DNA of 6,832 nt from contig WRDA01000075.1 of the NCBI GenBank assembly GCA_009783675.1, forward strand, positions 1 to 6,832, given 5' to 3'. Both the position numbers and the translations under genes were made by a program. This stretch comes from Symbiobacteriaceae bacterium (GTDB taxonomy: Bacteria > Bacillota > JAAYKD01 > WRDA01). Positions within the stretch are counted from its first letter, which is position 1. Each line of letters opens with the position of its first letter. Positions 1 through 5,643 of this stretch are shown piece by piece. The notes beneath the pieces are model-generated. The model did not search any database, was not told the origin of the DNA, and saw only the letters and a program-made list of their open reading frames with translations.

Positions 1-8
1 ACCAACGT

Positions 9-39
9 CAAGAGGAGCCAACAGAGTTGGCTCCTCTTG
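9..39 (-). terminator. Hairpin downstream of groEL, probable terminator
   Basis: A perfect inverted repeat has 14-base arms (9-22 and 26-39) and a 3-base loop. It begins 40 bases after the groEL stop codon. Read on the minus strand, the second arm ends CTCCTCTTG and is followed by ACGTTGGT, so no clear U-tract is visible before the window ends. Its position and strength suggest a transcription terminator or an mRNA 3'-end stabiliser for groES-groEL. Because both strands form the stem, it could also serve a convergent gene outside the window. The bases between it and groEL (40-79) hold nothing else I can call. Confidence 0.7.
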
Positions 40-79
40 GATGTTTACACCTTTTCTGGTTATAGGTACCTAAGTGTTC

Positions 80-1699
80 CTACATCATCATATCTCCGCC
101 ACCCATGGGAGGAGCGGGAGGATTCTTCTCGGGCTTGTCAGCAACCAGGACTTCAGTGGTCAGCACCATGCCAGCTACAGAACCAGCATTTTGCAATGCA
201 GACCGAACCACCTTGGCTGGATCGACTATACCTGCGCTGATCATATCTACCATTTGCCCGGTGATGGCATTATAGCCCATTCCCTTTTTCAGAGCTTTAA
301 CCTTCTCCGCAATGACTGAACCCTCGGCGCCGGCGTTATGTGCGATCTGCCTGACAGGCTCTTCCAGGGCACGGCGCACAATGTTAATACCAACCTGTTC
401 ATCGGCATTGGCGCCTTTCAGACTCTTGAGTGCAGCGAGAGTATTGATATAGGCTACTCCGCCTCCGGAAACTATACCTTCCTCTACGCCGGCACGAGTT
501 GCAGATAAAGCATCCTCAATGCGCAGCTTCTTCTCCTTCAGTTCGATCTCGGTGGCTGCACCGACCTTGATCACTGCCACTCCACCTGCGAGTTTGGCGA
601 TCCGCTCTTGAAGTTTCTCACGATCAAACTCCGAAGTGGTCTCTTCCACCTGATTACGCAGTTGACGCACTCTGTTGGCTATGGCTTCGCTGCTGCCTGC
701 TCCGTCCACGATCGTTGTTGTTTCTTTTGCTACCCGCACCTGCCTTGCCTGACCGAGTTGCTCCAATTCTATCGTCTTCAGCTCCAGGCCAAGCTCCTCA
801 GAGATCACTTCACCACCAGTAAGAATGGCTATATCCTCAAGCATTGCTTTGCGACGATCGCCAAAACCTGGCGCTTTTACAGCCACCGTGCTCAGAGTCC
901 CCCTCAGCTTGTTGAGAATCAGGGTCGTCATCGCTTCACCCTCGACATCCTCAGCGATGATGACCAGAGGTTTCCCTCGCTGAACGATCTTCTCCAGGAT
1001 GGGCAATAGTTCTTGAATGTTGCTAATTTTCTTATCGGTTACCAGGATATAGGGGTTCTCCAGAACCGCTTCCATCTTATCGGTATCAGTTACCATGTAA
1101 GCTGAAACATAACCACGATCGAACTGCATACCCTCCACTACTTCCAGCTCCGTAAGCATGGACTTTGATTCTTCGACGGTAATGACTCCGTCGCGACCAA
1201 CTTTGTCCATCGCATCCGCTATAAGGGTGCCTACAGAGGGGTCATTGGCAGAGATGGCTGCTACCTGAGCGATTGCTTCACTATCTTCCAGCGGCTGTGA
1301 CATGGCAGCGATTTCCTCGACGGCAACATTTACCGCTTTTTCAATCCCATACTTGATAGCCATGGGATTCGCGCCAGCAGTTACATTCTTCAGACCTTCC
1401 CGCACCATTGCCTGAGCCAGGAGAGTCGCTGTTGTGGTGCCGTCTCCAGCCACATCGTTAGTTTTTGTCGCAACCTCTTTGACGAGCTGTGCTCCCATAT
1501 TCTCGAAAGCGTCTTCCAATTCGATCTCCCTGGCGATGGTTACACCATCATTGGTGATCAAAGGTGCTCCGAATTTCTTATCTAAAACAACATTACGACC
1601 CTTAGGACCCAAGGTAATTATGACAGTATCGGCGAGCTGATTGATGCCGCGTTCAAGAGCACGGCGAGCTTCTTCTTGGAAAATTATCTGTTTTGCCAC
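80..1699 (-). CDS. groEL: Chaperonin GroEL (Hsp60), 539 aa
   Basis: This is the large chaperonin subunit. It forms a cytoplasmic double ring of two heptamers that encloses non-native proteins and folds them using ATP, together with GroES. The protein is full length and colinear with the family: LGPKG at residues 30-34, the ATP-site motif DGTTT at 86-90 (Asp86 matches the conserved nucleotide-site Asp), KAPGFGDRRK in the apical region, and the family signature AGVEEGIVSGGG at roughly residues 400-415. That signature has Gly where Ala or Ser is usual after the first Ala. The tail is short and ends GGGDMMM rather than in a long GGM repeat. The start is GTG; the strong site AGGGAGG (1710-1716) lies 10 bases upstream, and the second residues AKQ fit the family. 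The stop is TAG. It lies 25 bases after groES, so the two are surely cotranscribed under the CIRCE-bearing promoter. Confidence 0.99.
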   Translation of the reverse strand: MAKQIIFQEEARRALERGINQLADTVIITLGPKGRNVVLDKKFGAPLITNDGVTIAREIELEDAFENMGAQLVKEVATKTNDVAGDGTTTATLLAQAMVREGLKNVTAGANPMAIKYGIEKAVNVAVEEIAAMSQPLEDSEAIAQVAAISANDPSVGTLIADAMDKVGRDGVITVEESKSMLTELEVVEGMQFDRGYVSAYMVTDTDKMEAVLENPYILVTDKKISNIQELLPILEKIVQRGKPLVIIAEDVEGEAMTTLILNKLRGTLSTVAVKAPGFGDRRKAMLEDIAILTGGEVISEELGLELKTIELEQLGQARQVRVAKETTTIVDGAGSSEAIANRVRQLRNQVEETTSEFDREKLQERIAKLAGGVAVIKVGAATEIELKEKKLRIEDALSATRAGVEEGIVSGGGVAYINTLAALKSLKGANADEQVGINIVRRALEEPVRQIAHNAGAEGSVIAEKVKALKKGMGYNAITGQMVDMISAGIVDPAKVVRSALQNAGSVAGMVLTTEVLVADKPEKNPPAPPMGGGDMMM

Positions 1700-1724
1700 T
1701 TAACTTACGCCTCCCTTTCCAGTT

Positions 1725-2012
1725 CTATTTAGAGATAGCTAAAATATCTTTTTCGCTCAGGATCAGGTACTCTTCTCCTTCGACTTTGACCTCTGAACCT
1801 GCATATTTCGAGTATATAACCATATCTCCCACACTGATCTCCATTGGAAGTCGAGTGCCATTGTCCAAGATTCTGCCAGTTCCTATGGCAACAACCTCAC
1901 CTTCCTGAGGTTTCTCCTTAGCATTACCTGGCAGAACTATGCCACTGGCTAGTTTCTCCTCCTGAGGAATAACTTTGATGACTACCCGATCACCTAAAGG
2001 TTTTAAGTTCAA
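1725..2012 (-). CDS. groES: Co-chaperonin GroES (Hsp10), 95 aa, TTG start
   Basis: This is the heptameric lid that caps GroEL and closes the folding chamber. The length (95 aa) is typical. Visible family features are the N-terminal LKPLGDRVVIK, a mobile-loop region around residues 17-32 (EEKLASGIVLPGNAKEK) that contacts GroEL, GEVVAIGTGR, and the C-terminal stretch with VIYSKYAGSEVKVEGEEYLIL. The initiator is TTG at 2010-2012. It is chosen because it gives the standard N-terminus, no ATG or GTG lies in frame just upstream, and AAGGGGG sits 7 bases before it. The stop is TAG. It is the first gene of the groES-groEL operon; its leader carries the CIRCE operator, so repression by HrcA is expected. 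Confidence 0.98.
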   Translation of the reverse strand: MNLKPLGDRVVIKVIPQEEKLASGIVLPGNAKEKPQEGEVVAIGTGRILDNGTRLPMEISVGDMVIYSKYAGSEVKVEGEEYLILSEKDILAISK

Positions 2013-2019
2013 AATACTA

Positions 2020-2026
2020 CCCCCTT
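2020..2026 (-). promoter_or_regulatory. groES ribosome binding site, fixes the TTG start
   Basis: On the minus strand AAGGGGG lies 7 bases before the TTG at 2012. This spacing supports TTG as the real initiator; no ATG alternative is near. Confidence 0.85.
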
Positions 2027-2051
2027 AAATTTTCCTGGCTGTTTTCATGTT

Positions 2052-2080
2052 GTTAGCACTCACCTCAAGCGAGTGCTAAC
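2052..2080 (-). promoter_or_regulatory. CIRCE operator (HrcA binding site)
   Basis: A perfect inverted repeat has TTAGCACTC (2053-2061), a 9-base spacer, then GAGTGCTAA (2071-2079), and pairs one further base on each side. This matches the CIRCE consensus exactly. It lies between the predicted -10 box and groES, starting just after the likely transcription start, so HrcA bound here would block groES-groEL transcription at normal temperature. The element would also fold into a stem at the 5' end of the mRNA. hrcA itself is not in the window. Confidence 0.97.
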
Positions 2081-2089
2081 GATGTTTTT

Positions 2090-2118
2090 ATCTTAAGCTT
2101 TGTATAGTCGTATGGCAA
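2090..2118 (-). promoter_or_regulatory. Predicted vegetative promoter of groES-groEL
   Basis: On the minus strand a -35 box TTGCCA (2113-2118, five of six matches to TTGACA) and a -10 box TAAGAT (2090-2095, four of six to TATAAT) are separated by exactly 17 bases. Transcription would begin near 2083, placing CIRCE at the very 5' end of the transcript, the usual layout for HrcA-controlled chaperonin operons. The boxes are read by eye. TATACA at 2101-2106 is an alternative -10 but lacks a good -35. Confidence 0.7.
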
Positions 2119-2121
2119 ACT

Positions 2122-2162
2122 GAATTATGGCCTGTAACGTCCGATTATCCGCGGAATTATGG
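2122..2162. repeat. Two direct copies of a 9-base word upstream of the groE promoter
   Basis: GAATTATGG occurs at 2122-2130 and 2154-2162, start to start 32 bases, about three helical turns. The near copy ends three bases upstream of the -35 box. Between them, at 2148-2155, lies the palindrome TCCGCGGA. The layout resembles paired sites for a regulator, but a 9-base repeat in AT-rich intergenic DNA can be chance. The rest of the 2013-2211 intergenic region holds only the groES leader, CIRCE and promoter. Confidence 0.35.
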
Positions 2163-2211
2163 AAATGTATTTCAAAAGCTCCGTTTTCCTTGATAATGAT
2201 CCGTTTATTGA

Positions 2212-2790
2212 CTAAGGGCATGATTTTATCTCTATTTCACAGGTATCGTTCACCAATAGGTGCATGAGTTGATCATGTCTGCATTGATCCAGTTCAGGCA
2301 GGAGTTGCAACCTAAAGTGCGGAGCGAGACGGATTGCATTGGGGTGGCATTTTGCCAGAAAGCGATCATAGTAACCTCCGCCATATCCTAATCTGCCGCC
2401 TTTGCGATCGAATGCAACACCTGGGACCAGGATAAGGTCAAGGATATATGGATCTACCCCTGGCAGAGTTTCCAGTGGTTCGCGTATTCCCCAGGTTCCT
2501 GTTATCAACTGATCTAGAGAGATCAGTTTGACAATCTTCAACTCTCTGGAGTCAGGCAGGCAACGTGGTACAAAAACATCCTTTCCTGCGTTCCAGGCCT
2601 CTTGCATCAGAGGTTCTATACTTACTTCCCTTTTAATAGGCATATAGAAGAGGATCGAGTGTGCCCCTAACCAGGCTCTGTGATTCTTGATTCTTTGGCA
2701 GGTAGCAATCGATTGTATGGCATGCTCCTGTTCTGACAGAGCTAAACGCTGGAGTATCATCATCTGGCGTAGTTGAGCTTTAGCGGTCAT
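2212..2790 (-). CDS. fau: 5-formyltetrahydrofolate cyclo-ligase, 192 aa
   Basis: This enzyme (MTHFS, EC 6.3.3.2) converts 5-formyltetrahydrofolate to 5,10-methenyltetrahydrofolate using ATP, returning the storage folate to one-carbon metabolism in the cytoplasm. The N-terminal helix AKAQLRQMMILQRLALSEQE has the family's K-x-x-L-R pattern. ILFYMPIKREVSIEPL lies at about 46-61 and FVPRC at 73-77. The strongest signature is at about 122-144, containing PGVAFDRKGGRLGYGGGYYD. The C-terminal part (LLPELDQCRHDQLMHLLVND) is more divergent. The start at ATG 2790 gives the usual N-terminus and an 11-base overlap with tsaD. The frame also has TTG 2835 and ATG 2832, which would add 14-15 unusual residues. 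No start has a convincing ribosome binding site, so translation probably depends on coupling to tsaD. The stop is TAG. Confidence 0.93.
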   Translation of the reverse strand: MTAKAQLRQMMILQRLALSEQEHAIQSIATCQRIKNHRAWLGAHSILFYMPIKREVSIEPLMQEAWNAGKDVFVPRCLPDSRELKIVKLISLDQLITGTWGIREPLETLPGVDPYILDLILVPGVAFDRKGGRLGYGGGYYDRFLAKCHPNAIRLAPHFRLQLLPELDQCRHDQLMHLLVNDTCEIEIKSCP

Positions 2791-3898
2791 AAAGATAGCA
2801 ACTTTCGTGGTAGACGAGGTTTTCGCTGTCATCAAGCTTCAAATGAGGGTAGGCATTCAAGCTGAGAGGAGAACATAGTCCTCTGGACAGCTTGCGATAA
2901 CCGGCAGCGGCAATCATTGCTGCATTATCGGTGCAAAGCAAAGACGCAGGTATCGAGAGGTTAACTTTCAGGTGGTGACAGACATCCTGTAAAGACTTCC
3001 TGAGCACCTTATTGGCTGCGACGCCACCAGCCACCAGAAGGACTTCCGGTCTGTGTATCGTAATCGCTTGAGCAGTTTTAGATGTGATGGCTTCGAAAAC
3101 AGCGGCTTGGAAGGCTGCAGCCACATCATTGACTTCAACTGCCCTGTTTTGCTGACGTGCTTTTTGCATAGAGTTGATAGCTGCGGTTTTTACGCCACTG
3201 AAAGAAAAGTCGAGAGTTCCAGCCATAGCAACTGCAGGCAATGGAAACGAAGCCTTGTTCCCTAACTGAGCTGCTACTTCCAGGGCAGGTCCTCCCGGAT
3301 ATCCGAGCCCCAGCAGCCTAGCAATCTTGTCCAGAGCCTCTCCTGCAGCATCATCACAGCTTGCGCCAAGTCTAGCAAAGCTGTCATCTTCCTGCCAGGA
3401 TATAAGTTCGGTGTGCCCCCCAGAAACCAGAAGCGCCAGGGCAGGAGGTCTGATTCTCAGATCACCTGGATTTACATTCTCTTTGTCATTTCCAAGCAGG
3501 AGATTGGCCATAATATGACCTTCCAGGTGGTTCACTCCAACAAAGGGAATTTGCGCTGCATAAGCCATTGACTTTGCGGTAGAAACACCGATCAGCAGAG
3601 CTCCAACCAAACCAGGTCCGCAGGTCACAGCGATTCCACCAACATCCTGAAGGGAGACTCCGGCATCCTGTAAAGCCAGATCGATGACTCGATTCAGTTG
3701 TTCGAGATGCTGTCTGGAAGCGATTTCAGGGACTACCCCTCCATAGATTTTATGCGTCTCGACCTGGCTGGAAATGACATTACTGAGAATCTGGCACCCA
3801 TGAGCAATGACAGCAGCGGAGGTCTCATCACAGGAGGTTTCGATCCCAAGAACAAGATCATTCTTCAACCAGTGCTTCTCTGCAGGCTGCGAAGACAT
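2780..3898 (-). CDS. tsaD: tRNA t6A37 threonylcarbamoyltransferase TsaD, 372 aa
   Basis: TsaD (Gcp/YgjD/Kae1 family) transfers the threonylcarbamoyl group from TC-AMP to A37 of tRNAs that read ANN codons, acting with TsaB and TsaE. Conserved parts in order: LGIETSCDETSAA (residues 17-29), GGVVPEIASRQH (53-64), the metal-binding HxxxH at His124 and His128 (NHLEGH), LLVSGGHTEL, CDDAAGEALDK, DFSFSGVKTA, VAGGVAANK, and CTDNAAMIAAAG with the C-terminal metal-site Asp. A modest insertion (NDKENVNPGDLRIR) precedes LALLVSGGHT. The start is ATG 3898 because AGGAGG (3908-3913) lies 9 bases upstream. A GTG at 3916 would extend the frame but lies upstream of that site. It overlaps the end of rimI by 41 bases and the cyclo-ligase start by 11, so it appears cotranscribed with both. 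Confidence 0.98.
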   Translation of the reverse strand: MSSQPAEKHWLKNDLVLGIETSCDETSAAVIAHGCQILSNVISSQVETHKIYGGVVPEIASRQHLEQLNRVIDLALQDAGVSLQDVGGIAVTCGPGLVGALLIGVSTAKSMAYAAQIPFVGVNHLEGHIMANLLLGNDKENVNPGDLRIRPPALALLVSGGHTELISWQEDDSFARLGASCDDAAGEALDKIARLLGLGYPGGPALEVAAQLGNKASFPLPAVAMAGTLDFSFSGVKTAAINSMQKARQQNRAVEVNDVAAAFQAAVFEAITSKTAQAITIHRPEVLLVAGGVAANKVLRKSLQDVCHHLKVNLSIPASLLCTDNAAMIAAAGYRKLSRGLCSPLSLNAYPHLKLDDSENLVYHESCYLYDR

Positions 3899-4358
3899 GA
3901 CAGCATTCCTCCTCACTGACGGTTATCTGATCAATTCCTTCCAGCCACATAATCAGTGCATCCTCCTGGGTGTCTGTATAATATCCCTTGCGAATCCCGC
4001 TGATATGGAAGCCAAGGGAATGATATAAAGCCAGAGCGATGTCATTACTTGGGCGGACTTCCAGAGTTACGGCTCTTACCCCATAACAGGTACAGAGCTT
4101 TAACAGGCTGCGGAGGATTTCTTTTCCAAGTCCTCTACCCCGAAATTCAGGGTGAACAGCAACGTTGGTTATATGCCCCTCGTCGAGGATTAACCAGACT
4201 CCGGCGTATGCCACAATGAAATTATCAAAAGCCAGGACGAGGTAACGTGCTACCGGGTTTTCCGTCAACTCTCTGCTGAATGAAGCCACAGACCAGGGAG
4301 AGGGAAACGAGAGTTCCTCTATTAGATGAACTTGTTCCAGGTCATCAGTGTTCATCAA
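3858..4358 (-). CDS. rimI: GNAT N-acetyltransferase, RimI-like, with a doubtful 5' end
   Basis: RimI-family enzymes transfer acetyl from acetyl-CoA to protein N-termini, classically ribosomal protein S18; the substrate here is inferred. The GNAT core is complete. Counting from the TTG at 4358: LSFPSPWS (16-23), ITNVAVHPEFRGRGLG (63-78) with the acetyl-CoA loop RGRGLG, the LEVR strand, ALYHSLGF, and RKGYYTDTQEDALIMWL. About 28 residues follow IMW, longer than in the B. subtilis homologue I recall, and overlap tsaD by 41 bases. The 5' end is unclear. TTG 4358 and ATG 4355 have only CAGG almost touching them, and starting there cuts off the first beta strand (NLRLM). The frame stays open upstream to the tsaB stop without ATG, GTG or TTG. 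A perfect ribosome binding site with ATG 4432 lies in another frame. The coordinates given are the minimum ORF. Confidence 0.88.
   Translation of the reverse strand: MMNTDDLEQVHLIEELSFPSPWSVASFSRELTENPVARYLVLAFDNFIVAYAGVWLILDEGHITNVAVHPEFRGRGLGKEILRSLLKLCTCYGVRAVTLEVRPSNDIALALYHSLGFHISGIRKGYYTDTQEDALIMWLEGIDQITVSEEECCHVFAACREALVEE
3908..3913 (-). promoter_or_regulatory. tsaD ribosome binding site, decides the start
   Basis: AGGAGG lies 9 bases before ATG 3898, inside the 3' end of rimI. Since it lies within the first codons that a GTG 3916 start would use, it argues for ATG 3898 as the tsaD initiator. Confidence 0.85.
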
Positions 4359-4402
4359 CCTGAGATTATAACCAGGGTTTAAGGTGACCAGATCCTTTCG
4401 GG

Positions 4403-4432
4403 TTATTGCTGTCCAGTTTTTATCTCTCGCAT
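4403..4432 (-). other. 9-codon ORF with a strong ribosome binding site at the head of rimI
   Basis: AAGGAG (4440-4445) is followed after 7 bases by ATG (4430-4432), 13 bases past the tsaB stop. The frame reads MREIKTGQQ and stops at TAA (4403-4405). It contains a run of five A residues (4417-4421). A -1 shift there, or one extra A, joins this ATG to the open RimI frame and would give a RimI of about 191 aa beginning MREIKNWTAITRKD. It may therefore be the true start of rimI interrupted by a frameshift, a sequencing error in the A run, or a genuine leader peptide that couples rimI to tsaB. The initiation signal is clear; its meaning is not. Confidence 0.5.
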
Positions 4433-4439
4433 CCGGATT

Positions 4440-4445
4440 CTCCTT
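4440..4445 (-). promoter_or_regulatory. Perfect ribosome binding site after tsaB
   Basis: AAGGAG directly follows the tsaB TAA stop and sits 7 bases before ATG 4432. It is the best Shine-Dalgarno match between tsaB and rimI, yet the ATG it serves is not in the RimI frame. Confidence 0.8.
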
Positions 4446-5177
4446 TTATGTCGTACCACTATCTATCCTGGCCCGATACAAGCGTTCTGCTTCTGATTGC
4501 CTTAGATAGGTGGGAACAAGTGAGTAGAGATCATCTCTATCTCCTCGCTGGTATCGTTCCAAACCAAGGAGCCCCAGAGTAACAGGACGTGGTAACGTGT
4601 ACGCTTCTCCAAGGTGAGTCATAGGGTAATCCCATGTGCTTTGCAAGAGAAGGCGTTGCTCAACGGGAAGATCGCCGGTGGTATAGACGCCATTGCGTTT
4701 AGTGGAGTACTCCGCCACCAGTAGTTTCAGTTCCTCAGCAGAACGAGGAGCTTCCGAGAGCAGAGGTATAGCTTTGCCGGAACTCCAGGTATAAAAGCAA
4801 GAGTAGTACTCGTTTCTGCCAGCATTAAGTAAAGGCACTATGACTGAACCTTCTGATAGATAAGGACCCAAAGAAGCCGCCCAATGGAGGAGAGAGCTCA
4901 CTCCTATAAGAGGGACAGACAGAGCCTGAGCAAAACCTTTGGCATGACCAAGACCGATTCTAAGACCTGTGAATGATCCAGGTCCCTGGGAAACAACGAT
5001 CATCTCTAGATCCTTTGGCTTGCACTTGCAGTCACGAAGCAGCAAATCGATCGCTGGCAATAGTCTCTGCGAGTGAGTTAAGCTTGATTGCAACAAATAT
5101 TCGGCACGGACAGAATAATCATCCAGGATGGCTACTCCACAGTATCTTGTCGCCGTATCAAAAGCCAGAAACAACAC
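4446..5177 (-). CDS. tsaB: tRNA t6A37 modification protein TsaB, 243 aa
   Basis: TsaB (YeaZ/YdiC) is an ASKHA-fold relative of TsaD without catalytic activity. It forms a heterodimer with TsaD and recruits TsaE for threonylcarbamoyl transfer to tRNA. Diagnostic parts are LAFDTAT at residues 4-10, the helix with THSQRLLPAIDLLL (34-47), and GPGSFTGLRIGLGHAKG (65-81), followed by PLIGVSSL. The C-terminal half (from about residue 110) is variable, as is usual, and ends with a VPTYLRQSEAE segment typical of the family. The start is GTG 5177: a stop lies in frame three codons upstream, and GGGAGG (5190-5195) lies 12 bases away, rather far. It overlaps tsaE by 20 bases, so coupling probably helps initiation. 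The stop is TAA. Confidence 0.97.
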   Translation of the reverse strand: MLFLAFDTATRYCGVAILDDYSVRAEYLLQSSLTHSQRLLPAIDLLLRDCKCKPKDLEMIVVSQGPGSFTGLRIGLGHAKGFAQALSVPLIGVSSLLHWAASLGPYLSEGSVIVPLLNAGRNEYYSCFYTWSSGKAIPLLSEAPRSAEELKLLVAEYSTKRNGVYTTGDLPVEQRLLLQSTWDYPMTHLGEAYTLPRPVTLGLLGLERYQRGDRDDLYSLVPTYLRQSEAERLYRARIDSGTT

Positions 5178-5643
5178 AGATTCTCATCGCCTCCCACAGT
5201 GTGATTCCACGCGGACCTGATGCTGATACTCCCAGACACCTTCCCTCTTCGGCATAAGTAAAGTTCAGCATTAGATAATCAGGGGGTAATATGGAAGGAA
5301 ACTTGTCCATCCATTCTACCACGACCAAACTGGAACCATCCATCATCTCTTCCCATCCTAACTGATAGAGTTCTTCCGGACTATCCAAACGATACAGATC
5401 CAGGTGGTGAACTGTAAAAGCCGCAGAAAAGCTATGATGGAGTGTAAAAGTGGGGCTGACGACATCCATGATGCCCCATCTTGCCAATAAAAGTTTGGTA
5501 AAAGTCGTCTTGCCAGCTCCAGGTTCCCCGCAAAGAGCCAGGGTGTCTCCCGCTTGTAGCAGAGGCGCCAGACAGCCTGCGACTTTCAGGGTATCCTCGA
5601 GTGTAGGAAGGTCTATGATAAAGTCGTTGGACATGTCACTCAT
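5158..5643 (-). CDS. tsaE: tRNA t6A37 modification ATPase TsaE, 161 aa
   Basis: TsaE (YjeE/YdiB) is a small P-loop ATPase that binds the TsaB-TsaD dimer and resets it between rounds of t6A synthesis. Visible features are the Walker A motif GEPGAGKT at residues 39-46 (Lys45), the switch-like SPTF at 63-66, the Walker B-like HHLDLYRL with Asp82, and VVVEWMDK with Glu110-Trp111, the conserved family E-W pair. Length is normal. The start ATG 5643 shares a base with the upstream methyltransferase stop (TAATG). GAGGAG at 5653-5658 lies 9 bases upstream. A second ATG at codon 4 is possible but is less well spaced. Its 3' end overlaps tsaB by 20 bases. The stop is TGA. Confidence 0.97.
   Translation of the reverse strand: MSDMSNDFIIDLPTLEDTLKVAGCLAPLLQAGDTLALCGEPGAGKTTFTKLLLARWGIMDVVSPTFTLHHSFSAAFTVHHLDLYRLDSPEELYQLGWEEMMDGSSLVVVEWMDKFPSILPPDYLMLNFTYAEEGRCLGVSASGPRGITLWEAMRICVVSGF

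Noticed and set aside
63..72. 10-base palindrome TAGGTACCTA after groEL
   Set aside because: It is too short and AT-rich to be a terminator, and no repeat partner is seen in the window.
608..1009. Plus-strand ORF of 133 codons opposite groEL
   Set aside because: It lies fully antisense to a conserved chaperonin gene, has no ribosome binding site or recognisable motif and is a shadow of groEL codon use.
2507..2528. Perfect 8-bp inverted repeat with a 6-base loop (AACTGATC...GATCAGTT)
   Set aside because: It lies inside the cyclo-ligase coding region, has no U-run on either strand and is explained by codons for a conserved-length protein.
2788..2835. Alternative longer start of the cyclo-ligase (TTG 2835 / ATG 2832)
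   Set aside because: The extra residues do not resemble the family N-terminus, no ribosome binding site precedes them and the overlap with tsaD would be 56 bases. ATG 2790 fits the family better.
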